Below, one piece after another: positions 52,161 through 59,681 of a stretch of DNA of 64,000 bases. The notes beneath the pieces were generated by a model that worked only from the letters and a program-made list of their open reading frames with translations, ran no database searches and had not been told where the DNA came from. The stretch lies in contig NZ_JAQQKV010000001.1 of the NCBI RefSeq assembly GCF_028550435.1, positions 1,736,001 through 1,800,000 of the forward strand, in the 5' to 3' direction. How positions within the stretch are numbered: position 1 is the first letter of the stretch; each line of letters begins with the position of its first letter. The translations under genes were made by a program, and so were the position numbers. This stretch comes from Asticcacaulis machinosus (GTDB lineage Bacteria > Pseudomonadota > Alphaproteobacteria > Caulobacterales > Caulobacteraceae).

Positions 52161-52953
52161 TGAGATTTCGAGGCCACCGCAGCCAAGTCTGCATCGAGAT
52201 ATTAGCAACACGTTTTGTCTCGACAACGCCAACATCTACCAAGTCTTGAAGTCGACAGCGCAGCACCAAATCACTCGTTTGAAAAACACCATCGTTACGC
52301 AACATGTCGGCCATTACATTCCCGACCACGCGGCGCGCCTGCACCCATCGGGTGTTAATGTGACTCAAAAGTTCGTCATCAAAATAATCAAGCGAAGCGG
52401 ACATCAGACCTTCAGCAGCAACAACCCGCATCGGGGCATTTTCCTCACGTAGCCTGCCCCACAAACTCAACCACGTGTTCAGTTCCTCCTTAGTCGCTGG
52501 CCGTGCCTGATCCCAAAAAGCTTCTGATACAAATTCGCTGGCTCTGACCAAGGATACGCACCCAACCCGTGCCCTTCGCCCCGAAGCTATGGTCACATAA
52601 CTCTCAGTCAGATCGACAAACTCAAAAGACTGGTCGCCGTTTCGGCGCAGCCATTCCAGAAAATTACAATATTCCCTAGGTTGACGGCGTGAGAACCAAA
52701 CGACCCGACGATGATCAGGCTTTAGTGATCTTTCCCAAAAACCTTTGATCTGGTCATCCCAGTCTTGATCGGCATAGCCCCACGCAGCCTCAACATAAAC
52801 CCTACGCAATTCTGCGTCAGCAGGCGGCCCAAATGACCAGTCATCATCTAAACCAATAACATCTTCATCCTTACCCACAGTTTGCAGGGCGCGGCGCAAA
52901 TCAACGGTCGCAGATAAACTGAACACGATATGCAATGTGCGGCGATCAATCAT
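52153..52953 (-). CDS. DUF1835/DUF3658-like protein in the polyamine cluster
   Basis: A 266-residue protein. LHIVFSLSATVDLRRALQTV and DDDWSFGPP match the start of DUF1835 domain proteins; the C-terminal third fits the DUF3658 partner domain with a helical end. No enzymatic motif is known to me. Its ATG overlaps the puuD stop (TAATG at 52951-52955), so it belongs to the operon, and its stop lies in the 32-bp palindrome. Why such a protein is coupled to puuD is unclear; codon use looks like its neighbours. Confidence 0.7.
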   Translation of the reverse strand: MIDRRTLHIVFSLSATVDLRRALQTVGKDEDVIGLDDDWSFGPPADAELRRVYVEAAWGYADQDWDDQIKGFWERSLKPDHRRVVWFSRRQPREYCNFLEWLRRNGDQSFEFVDLTESYVTIASGRRARVGCVSLVRASEFVSEAFWDQARPATKEELNTWLSLWGRLREENAPMRVVAAEGLMSASLDYFDDELLSHINTRWVQARRVVGNVMADMLRNDGVFQTSDLVLRCRLQDLVDVGVVETKRVANISMQTWLRWPRNLSQ

Positions 52954-53678
52954 TAAACTACCGACTCACCGCGCGCCGCCTGACCCAACCACTGGAAAAA
53001 AGCCTGCCGGTCGGGGTAATCTTTGGGCCGCCATTCCGGGTGCCACTGCACGGCCACGACCTGCGATCCGCCGAGGTTGGCGCTAAACGCCTCAACAATG
53101 CCGTCAGGCGCCACGGCCTCCATCGTCAGGCCATCGGCCAGTCGCGCCACCCCCTGAAAATGCACCGAATTGACCCACAGGTTGCCACCTAGTTTTTCCT
53201 CAAAAAAACCGCCGTCGATCAGGGTCACATCATGGCCAAACTCAAACATGTCGTTGAAAGTGGCAGTGTCCGGCGCGTGATGCCTTGGCCCCAGATCACG
53301 CCGGAGCGTGCCCCCCAAGGCGACATTGATCTCCTGAAAGCCTCGGCAGATACCAAAAACCGGCTTTTGAGCGTCGATCATGGCCTCGATCATCGCAAAG
53401 GAGATGCTGTCCCTGTCCACATCAAACGGGCCTTCGCCCGCCGCCGTATCAGGGTCATAAAACCGCGTGTCGATGTTGGAGGTCGATCCGGTCAGCATCA
53501 GGCCATCCAGCTTCCCCGCCAGCGTTTTGGCTTCAAACCCTGTGGTGATCGCTGGGATCAGCACCGCCAGACAGTCGGCATATTCGATGACGCCTTTGAC
53601 ATAGCGATCCTTGACGGTCTGAGCGTTTTCACCGCCGACATCACGGTTACAACAGGAAATACCGATCAGGGGTTTCAT
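52953..53678 (-). CDS. puuD: gamma-glutamyl-GABA hydrolase PuuD
   Basis: A 241-residue class I glutamine amidotransferase-like hydrolase (peptidase C26). C111 (GICRGFQEINVA), H213 and E215 (QWHPEW) form the triad. It splits gamma-glutamyl-GABA into glutamate and GABA, the last step of the Puu putrescine pathway whose first enzyme is PuuA at 58174. It overlaps the DUF1835 gene. The composite repeat lies between it and the upstream ATPase gene. Confidence 0.9.
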   Translation of the reverse strand: MKPLIGISCCNRDVGGENAQTVKDRYVKGVIEYADCLAVLIPAITTGFEAKTLAGKLDGLMLTGSTSNIDTRFYDPDTAAGEGPFDVDRDSISFAMIEAMIDAQKPVFGICRGFQEINVALGGTLRRDLGPRHHAPDTATFNDMFEFGHDVTLIDGGFFEEKLGGNLWVNSVHFQGVARLADGLTMEAVAPDGIVEAFSANLGGSQVVAVQWHPEWRPKDYPDRQAFFQWLGQAARGESVV

Positions 53679-53680
53679 AA

Positions 53681-53840
53681 GAAAGAACCTCCCTTGTTGC
53701 AGGGGAGGGTAGCAGGCGGATTTATCCGGCTGACGGGTGGGGTAAAAAGCGGCGGCGTGATAAGTTTAAACAAGCAATTTACCCCCTCTTTGCGTGCATT
53801 TGCCCGCAAAGCTCCCCCTGCAACAGGGGGAGTTCTTTCT
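53681..53840. repeat. composite palindromic repeat, copy 3 (B minus, A plus)
   Basis: Module B (53681-53748, minus) has hairpin CCTCCCT...AGGGGAGG, variable stem GCGGAT/ATCCGG and GTGGGGTAAAA. Module A (53778-53840, plus) has TTTACCCCCTC, variable stem CTTTGCG/CGCAAAG and end hairpin CTCCCCCTG-CAA-CAGGGGGAG-TTCTT. This is the reverse complement order of copies 1 and 2. It fills the gap between the Pot ATPase and puuD; the ATPase stop touches its right end. Confidence 0.75.
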
Positions 53841-54984
53841 AGGACAAAAGTGCCGCCGGGGCGCAGGCATTAAACGACAGCCACACTTTTTCGTCCCAGG
53901 TGAAGTCTTCCTGATCCCAGCGCGTCAGGTTTGAGCGTAACACCTTGACCATGCGCCCGCCCGCGACCTCAACCTCATAGACGGTCTCTGATCCCAGATA
54001 GACCAGATGCTTAATCTCACCGGCGATGATGTTGTAGCCTTCGGGCGCATCTTCCATTTTAAGCGGTTTGGAATCCCATTTATCAATCTCAATCTTTTCC
54101 GGCCGCACCGCCGCCCAGACTGTGGTGCCGGTCGCCCCCGTCACACCGTGATCAAGATAGATCGGCCCGATATCGGTCGTGTTGATGATGGCGTGATCGG
54201 GCTCATCGACATCAAGCGTGCCTTCGAACAGGTTCACGCTACCGATAAAGTCGGCCACAAAGCGCGAATTGGGAAACTCATACAGGTCAAACGGGGTCGC
54301 CACCTGTTGCAACAGGCCGCGGTTCATGACCGCACAGCGCGTCGCCATAGCCAGGGCCTCATCCTGATCGTGGGTGACCATGATAAAGGTGATGCCGACC
54401 TTTTCCTGAAGCAGGGTAAGCTCCGTGCGCATAGCATCGCGCAGCTTGGCATCAAGCGCCGATAACGGCTCATCCAGCAGCAGCACACGCGGTTTTTTGA
54501 CCAGCGCGCGCGCCAGCGCTACCCGCTGACGTTGGCCACCCGACATCTGATCCGGTTTGCGTTCGCCAAACCCGCCGAGCTTGACCAATTCCAGCGCTTC
54601 CTGGGCGCGTGCCAAGCGCTCACCCTTTGGCACCCCGTCCATTTTCAGCCCGTAAGCGACATTATCGAGCACGGTCATGTGCGGAAAAACAGCATAGGAC
54701 TGAAACACCATATTCACCGGCCGCTTATTGGGCGAGACCTGCGAGACATCATTGCCATCGATGAGGATCTGTCCATCCGACGGCATCTCAAACCCGGCCA
54801 GCATACGCAGCAAGGTCGTCTTGCCACAGCCCGACGGCCCCAGCAGCGAGAAGAACTCGCCCTCCTTGATGTCGAGCGAGACATTATCGACCGCCACGTT
54901 CTTGCCAAAGCGCTTGGAGACGTTTTTGAAGCTGATGATGGTCTTGCCCAGAGCGTCAGCCGGTTTTGGATCTTGATCAAACAT
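53839..54984 (-). CDS. polyamine ABC transporter ATPase (PotA/PotG type)
   Basis: A 381-residue importer ATPase. Walker A GPSGCGKTT (near 47), signature MSGGQRQRVALARAL, Walker B VLLLDEPLSALD and MVTHDQDEA are complete, and a C-terminal TOBE domain follows. I chose the ATG at 54984 because GAGG lies 8 nt before it; a GTG at 54996 would overlap the permease stop. With the two permeases and PotF-like binding protein it imports putrescine or spermidine. PotG-like by context with PotF-like. Confidence 0.9.
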   Translation of the reverse strand: MFDQDPKPADALGKTIISFKNVSKRFGKNVAVDNVSLDIKEGEFFSLLGPSGCGKTTLLRMLAGFEMPSDGQILIDGNDVSQVSPNKRPVNMVFQSYAVFPHMTVLDNVAYGLKMDGVPKGERLARAQEALELVKLGGFGERKPDQMSGGQRQRVALARALVKKPRVLLLDEPLSALDAKLRDAMRTELTLLQEKVGITFIMVTHDQDEALAMATRCAVMNRGLLQQVATPFDLYEFPNSRFVADFIGSVNLFEGTLDVDEPDHAIINTTDIGPIYLDHGVTGATGTTVWAAVRPEKIEIDKWDSKPLKMEDAPEGYNIIAGEIKHLVYLGSETVYEVEVAGGRMVKVLRSNLTRWDQEDFTWDEKVWLSFNACAPAALLS

Positions 54985-54992
54985 ATTCAGCC

Positions 54993-55868
54993 TCACTTTT
55001 TCTCAGGAGCACCATGACCGGCGGTCAGGGCGTCAGAACCTTGGAACTTCAGCGCAAAGAAGGTCAGGATCACCGTCACCACAATCAGTATGGTCGAGGC
55101 GGCGTTGACTTCGGGGGTGACCGAAAAGCGGACCATCGAATAGACCTTGACCGGGAAGGTGACCGTATCGGGCCCGGCGGTGAAGAAGGTAATCACAAAA
55201 TCATCCAACGACAGGGTAAAGGCCAGAAGCCCGCCCGCCAGCAGCGACGGTTTGATATGCGGCACCAACACATCCAGAAGCGTTCGGATTTCCGAGGCGC
55301 CCAGATCCTTGGCGGCTTCTTCCAGTTCGCGGTTAAATGACGCCAGTCGTGCGCGCACCACCACCGCCACAAACGGGAAGGAGAACGAGACGTGTGCGAT
55401 GATGATGGCCCCGAGATTAAGCGGCCAGGGCAAGCCCTGCGGCCACGGAAAGACCTTGGCGAAGAAGACCAGCATGCCGACGCCCATGCAGATTTCCGGC
55501 ACCACGATTGGGATCGACATGGCGCCGTCCAGCGCCGTCTTGCCCGGAAAGCGGAACCGCCACAACAGGATGGCCGCCATAGCGCCCACAACCACGCTGA
55601 TGATCGTTGAGAAAAACGCAATCACCAGCGAATTGGTAAAAGCCTGAATGAGGCTGTCGTTGGTCAGAGCCTTGACGTAATATTTCAGGGTGAAGCCCTG
55701 CCAGACGATGTTGCGCTTACTGTCGTTAAACGAAAAGATCATCAGGGTGATCAGCGGCGCATACAGAAACACCGTCACCCCGACCAACCAGGCCTGCATC
55801 GGCCAGCGACGCATATATTCCAATGGGCCGGGTGGTGTCTTTTTAACCTTGGCAACAGATCCCGTCAT
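54993..55868 (-). CDS. polyamine ABC transporter permease (PotC/PotI type)
   Basis: A 291-residue permease with six membrane helices. The EAA loop is LEEAAKDLGASEIRTLLDVLVP (near 178-200). VPEICMGVGMLVFF and the SLDDFVITFFTAGP segment are typical of the PotC/PotI branch. It overlaps the other permease gene by one base (TGATG at 55866-55870). Half of the membrane channel of the polyamine importer. Confidence 0.92.
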   Translation of the reverse strand: MTGSVAKVKKTPPGPLEYMRRWPMQAWLVGVTVFLYAPLITLMIFSFNDSKRNIVWQGFTLKYYVKALTNDSLIQAFTNSLVIAFFSTIISVVVGAMAAILLWRFRFPGKTALDGAMSIPIVVPEICMGVGMLVFFAKVFPWPQGLPWPLNLGAIIIAHVSFSFPFVAVVVRARLASFNRELEEAAKDLGASEIRTLLDVLVPHIKPSLLAGGLLAFTLSLDDFVITFFTAGPDTVTFPVKVYSMVRFSVTPEVNAASTILIVVTVILTFFALKFQGSDALTAGHGAPEKK

Positions 55869-56776
55869 CAGGCCGCCCTCCCCCGGTTTTGTTTGTCAAG
55901 CATGCCCTGAATGGCGATGCCGATGAAGGTCAGGTACACCAGAAGGAACGACAGCGCCGCCCCGAATGGCCAGTCATTGGCGCGCTTGAACTGACGCTCA
56001 ATGACATTGGCGATCATCTGCGATTCCGGCCCGCCCAGCAGATCTGGCGTCAGATAGGCGCCTAGTGCGGGAATGAAGGTGATCAGAATACCCGATGCGA
56101 TCCCCGCCGCCGACATTGGCACCACGATCGACCACAGGGTGCGTAAGTGCCCCGCCCCCAGATCAAGCGACGCCTCCAAAAGCGATCGATCCATCCGGTC
56201 CAGCGTCGAATAAAGCGGCAGGATCATGAACGGCAGGTGGACGTAAACGAGGCCAAAAATCACCGCGAAATTGTTATGCAGCAGATCGAGCGGCTGAAAC
56301 TCGCCCAGTGGCGCCAAGCCCACCAGGGTCATCAGCCCGCCGGCATTATTCCATAAGAATTCATAGGTTTGATTGACATAGCCTTCGGTTCTGAGCACGG
56401 CAATCAACGCATAGGTGCGGATCAGAAGATTGGTCCAGAACGGCAGCATGATCAGCAAAAGCAGCCACGGCTTCCACTTATCGGCGGCAAATGTGATGGC
56501 CAGCGCCACCGGAAAACCGACGACAAGACACAAAAACGTCGTGAGTGCGGCGACATAAAGCGATTTTACAAAGATGCCGAGGTACAGCGGCTCTAATGCC
56601 CGCGCGTAGTTTTTCCATGTGCCGGTAAAGGCGATATCGACCAGCCCGCGGTTTTCCCCGAACGAATAGAGCCAGACAATGCCCATTGGCACAATAAAGA
56701 AAAAGGCCAGCCAGAACAGGGGCGCACTGAGGAGCAGCCCGAAAATTGACTTCGCCTGCCGCCAGCTTTGTTCCAT
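55868..56776 (-). CDS. polyamine ABC transporter permease (PotB/PotH type)
   Basis: A 302-residue permease with about six membrane helices. The EAA-like loop is LLEASLDLGAGHLRTLWSIVVP (near 198-219), and LPFWTNLLIRTYALIAVLR (near 115) is typical of PotB/PotH. I chose the ATG at 56776, preceded by AGGGG; a TTG at 56794 inside a short tandem repeat is less likely. It follows the binding protein gene by about 170 bp and overlaps the second permease. Confidence 0.92.
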   Translation of the reverse strand: MEQSWRQAKSIFGLLLSAPLFWLAFFFIVPMGIVWLYSFGENRGLVDIAFTGTWKNYARALEPLYLGIFVKSLYVAALTTFLCLVVGFPVALAITFAADKWKPWLLLLIMLPFWTNLLIRTYALIAVLRTEGYVNQTYEFLWNNAGGLMTLVGLAPLGEFQPLDLLHNNFAVIFGLVYVHLPFMILPLYSTLDRMDRSLLEASLDLGAGHLRTLWSIVVPMSAAGIASGILITFIPALGAYLTPDLLGGPESQMIANVIERQFKRANDWPFGAALSFLLVYLTFIGIAIQGMLDKQNRGRAA

Positions 56777-56783
56777 CGCCTTG

Positions 56784-56812
56784 CCCCTACTCAAAAACCC
56801 CTACTCAAAAAA
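56784..56812. repeat. 14-bp tandem duplication before the PotH-like start
   Basis: CCCCTACTCAAAAA occurs twice in a row, at 56784-56797 and 56798-56812 (the second with one extra A). It lies directly upstream of the permease ribosome site on the minus strand and contains its AGGGG. Confidence 0.85.
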
Positions 56813-56859
56813 CCCGAAGCGCATAACCCGCTGTGAGGCGGCGAAAAGGTTTAGCTTGG

Positions 56860-56920
56860 GAGCACCGAAGCGGAGTGTACTTAAGTACATGAGCATCGGA
56901 GCGCATCAAGATGAGCCTTT
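56860..56920. repeat. extragenic palindrome around TGTACTTAAGTACA
   Basis: TGTACTTAAGTACA at 56876-56889 is a perfect 14-bp palindrome. CACCGAAGC on the left and GCATCGG on the right extend it imperfectly. It lies between the binding-protein and permease genes of one operon. It looks like a small intergenic repeat; a looser relative may be at about 37196-37240. Confidence 0.5.
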
Positions 56921-56946
56921 GCAGCCCCTCACAGGTAGGGTTAGGC

Positions 56947-58041
56947 TTAGGAAGCGCGAACGCGAGTAATAATTTCCTCAAACTGCGAGGCTTTTTCGGC
57001 ACCTTCAAAGTTGCCATATTCGCACTTGGCCAGAATATCCGCCGGAGGGAAGATGACCGGATTATTCTTATAATCATCAGGCATCAGGGCCTTGGCGGCA
57101 GCGTTTGGCGACGGATAGAGGATCGTCTTATAGATTTCAGCCCCTACCTGCGCATCGAGAATATAGTTGATGAAGGCGTGGGCGTTGTTTGGACGCGGCG
57201 CATCCGCTGGGATGCACAGGGTATCGGAATTGAGCAGGCTGCCTTCTTTCGGCACCACAAAGCCGATGTCGTCGTCTTCGGCCATGACCTGCGCAATATC
57301 GCCATTGTATTCGATCACGATATCGACATCACCGCCTTGCAACATGTCCTGACCGTTATCTTCGTGGAAGGCGCGTATATTGGGCTTTTGCTTGACCAGC
57401 ATCTGCTCGATCTGGGTCAGCATTTCTGGCGATATATTATTGAGGCTGACGCCCTTATATTTCGCGGCCAGACGGATCAGGTCGGCCGATTCCGACAGAA
57501 GGGCGATCTTGCCCTTATATTCGGCGCTGTCGAAGACGTATTTCCAGCTATCCGGCACGGCCTTGAACTTGGATTTACGGTAGCCCAGCCCCAGCACCAG
57601 CCAGGTATAGGGCACGGAGAACTTATTGCCCGGATCGAAGCTGGGGTTAAGATACTGCGGGTCGATGTTCTTCATGTTGGGGATCTTAGCGTGATCCAGT
57701 GCCTTCAGCAGACCGGCCTGCCCCATGCGGGTGACAAATTCGTTCGACGGCACGATCACGTCAAAGCCGGAATTGCCGGCCTTAAGCTTGGCAAACAGTT
57801 CGTCATTGGTGGCAAAGAGCTGCATATTGACGTCGATGCCCGTGGCGGTCTTGAAATCCGCCAGCGTCGTCTCACCGATGTAGGTATCCCAGTTGTAGAA
57901 GTTCAGCTTAGGCTCTTCGGCACCGTCAGCGGCTGGTTTTTCGGCGGGCTTGGAACAGGCAGAGAAACTAATACCGACGGCCGCAGCCCCCAAGCCCGCG
58001 AGTAAGGAACGACGATTAGCCATATGGCGAGGTGAACTCAT
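56947..58041 (-). CDS. polyamine-binding periplasmic protein (PotD/PotF type)
   Basis: A 364-residue binding protein. The signal has a twin arginine (ANRRSLLAG) and a lipobox-like FSAC near residue 28, so it may be Tat-exported and lipid-anchored. LNFYNWDTYIGETTLADF opens the mature protein as in PotF/SpuD. W, D and E residues of the ligand pocket (NWDTY; FDVIVPSNEF; DIVIEYNGD) are kept. GGAGATCAGGA precedes the ATG. First of the four transporter genes. The TGTGATCACA site lies 104 nt upstream. Confidence 0.92.
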   Translation of the reverse strand: MSSPRHMANRRSLLAGLGAAAVGISFSACSKPAEKPAADGAEEPKLNFYNWDTYIGETTLADFKTATGIDVNMQLFATNDELFAKLKAGNSGFDVIVPSNEFVTRMGQAGLLKALDHAKIPNMKNIDPQYLNPSFDPGNKFSVPYTWLVLGLGYRKSKFKAVPDSWKYVFDSAEYKGKIALLSESADLIRLAAKYKGVSLNNISPEMLTQIEQMLVKQKPNIRAFHEDNGQDMLQGGDVDIVIEYNGDIAQVMAEDDDIGFVVPKEGSLLNSDTLCIPADAPRPNNAHAFINYILDAQVGAEIYKTILYPSPNAAAKALMPDDYKNNPVIFPPADILAKCEYGNFEGAEKASQFEEIITRVRAS

Positions 58042-58144
58042 GTCCTGATCTCCGTGATATTCGCGGGCCTCATCATGAAACCCCCTTCATGAAACCGTAA
58101 TATTAGTAACAGAATACGGGATTAACCCTCTGTCAATATCTAAT

Positions 58145-58154
58145 TGTGATCACA
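58145..58154. promoter_or_regulatory. TGTGATCACA site before the polyamine-binding protein gene
   Basis: TGTGATCACA, preceded by AAT, lies between puuA (stop at 58174) and the PotF-like start (58041). It is the second of three equal sites in the polyamine region, and may give the transporter genes their own regulated promoter. Confidence 0.7.
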
Positions 58155-58173
58155 GAGGGCGCATTGCACAAAC

Positions 58174-59577
58174 TTATGCGTTCCTGAGATACCAGTCGTA
58201 ATCGAGCGACGTGACTTCCTCATAAAAACGCGCCTGTTCGGTACGTTTAACCTTCACATACATGTCGACAAACCGCTCCCCCAGATAGTCGCGCAAGGTT
58301 GCGGATTTGTCGAGATAATCAACCGCCGCGTACCAGTTGGTCGGCAGGTTAGCGCCGGTCTTCGCCGCCACCTCATAGCCATTGCCGACCACTGCGGGGC
58401 CCGGATCAGTCTTATGGGTCAGGCCGTGGTGGGCACAGGCCAGAATAGCGGCCATCACCAGATAAGGGTTGGCATCGGCACCCGCGACACGGTGCTCAAC
58501 ATGGCGCGTATGAGACGGCCCCGCCGTGACCCGCAGCGACACAGTGCGATTATTCACCCCCCAGGTCAGGCCAACCGGCGCATAGGAATTGGCCTTAAAA
58601 CGCTTAAAGCTGTTGGCGCCGGGAGCGAGGATACCCATGCAGTCAGCCAGATGATCCTTCATGCCGCCGATCATGGTCTTGAGCAGATCAGACCCTTGCG
58701 GATCATCGGACGCACACAGGTTTTTGCCATCTTTGTCCGCCACCGAGATATGGACATGGAAGCCCGAACCAGCGCGATCGGCCCACGGCTTGGCCATAAA
58801 GGTCGCTTCAACCCCCAGCGACAGGGCCACGCCCTTAGCCATGCGCTTATAGAGCACGGCATCATCACAGGCGCGCAAGGCATCGGGCTTATGCTTAAGC
58901 GTTAGTTCGACCTGCCCCGGTGCAAACTCTGAAATCGCGCCTTCCAGCGGAATATTCATGACATCGGCAGTTTCCCACAGGGTGCGGAAAAACTCACCGT
59001 GGGCCTCAACTTCGGGCAGGCCGTAAACCTGAATGCCGCGCGGGGTCTCACCGGTGTTAAAGCCCTTGGCCGGCATAAGCTGGCCGTCGTGGCCGCGCTC
59101 GATGTCCACCAGATAGTATTCCAGTTCACACGCCACCACCGGCGTCAGACCATCGGCTTTATAGCGCTCCAGCACCCTTTGCAGCACATGGCGAGGATCA
59201 AGGTCATTGGGCGTACCATCAAGCTCATAGAGCGACAGCATGACCTGACCGACATCATCGCCCAGCCACGGCGCCTCCGTCAGCGTCCCCGGCACAGGCC
59301 GTGCGATCCGGTCAGCATCGCCATCTTCCCACACAAGGCCCGTCTCTTCGCAGTCGGCCCCCAGCGTATCGACCACCAGAATCGAACCCGGCAGAAAACG
59401 GCCATATTCAAAGATCGGCAGCAGTTCGTGACGACGCAGACGCTTACCCCTCGGCACACCGGTCATCGAGGTAAACAGGATCTCGAAATAGTTTATATGC
59501 GGATGGGCCTCAAGAAAGGCCTTGGCCTCATCAGGCGTGGCGACCATCGGATGTGGCGGCAGATAGGGTTCGGTCAT
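58174..59577 (-). CDS. puuA: gamma-glutamylputrescine synthetase (glutamine synthetase family)
   Basis: A 467-residue glutamine synthetase-like enzyme. NYFEILFTSMTGVPRGKRL in the N-terminal beta-grasp domain is typical of PuuA. GFHVHISVADKDGKN, AVGLTWGVNNRT (here APVGLTWGVNNRTVSLR) and the EHRVAGADANPYLVMAAIL block belong to the catalytic domain. It joins glutamate to putrescine with ATP, the first Puu step. Neighbouring PuuC, PuuD, GabD and a polyamine importer make putrescine the likely substrate. A TGTGATCACA site lies 95 nt upstream. Confidence 0.9.
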   Translation of the reverse strand: MTEPYLPPHPMVATPDEAKAFLEAHPHINYFEILFTSMTGVPRGKRLRRHELLPIFEYGRFLPGSILVVDTLGADCEETGLVWEDGDADRIARPVPGTLTEAPWLGDDVGQVMLSLYELDGTPNDLDPRHVLQRVLERYKADGLTPVVACELEYYLVDIERGHDGQLMPAKGFNTGETPRGIQVYGLPEVEAHGEFFRTLWETADVMNIPLEGAISEFAPGQVELTLKHKPDALRACDDAVLYKRMAKGVALSLGVEATFMAKPWADRAGSGFHVHISVADKDGKNLCASDDPQGSDLLKTMIGGMKDHLADCMGILAPGANSFKRFKANSYAPVGLTWGVNNRTVSLRVTAGPSHTRHVEHRVAGADANPYLVMAAILACAHHGLTHKTDPGPAVVGNGYEVAAKTGANLPTNWYAAVDYLDKSATLRDYLGERFVDMYVKVKRTEQARFYEEVTSLDYDWYLRNA

Positions 59578-59671
59578 GGTGCGCTCATCTATTCGGTCAG
59601 CACCTTAGCTGACACGGTTGCAAGCCTCACCTTAAGAGCGAACCCGCCCGTCCGTCACGCGATATTCGCAA

Positions 59672-59681
59672 TGTGATCACA
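59672..59681. promoter_or_regulatory. TGTGATCACA site before puuA
   Basis: AATGTGATCACATT at 59670-59683 is a perfect 14-bp palindrome with the shared TGTGATCACA core. It is 95 nt before puuA and covers the stop codon (TGA, 59677-59679) of the upstream acyltransferase gene. Confidence 0.75.

Noticed and set aside
56911-58005. Open frame of 364 codons on the plus strand
   Set aside because: It mirrors the polyamine-binding protein gene on the other strand. The minus frame has the signal peptide, ribosome site and family motifs; the plus frame has none.
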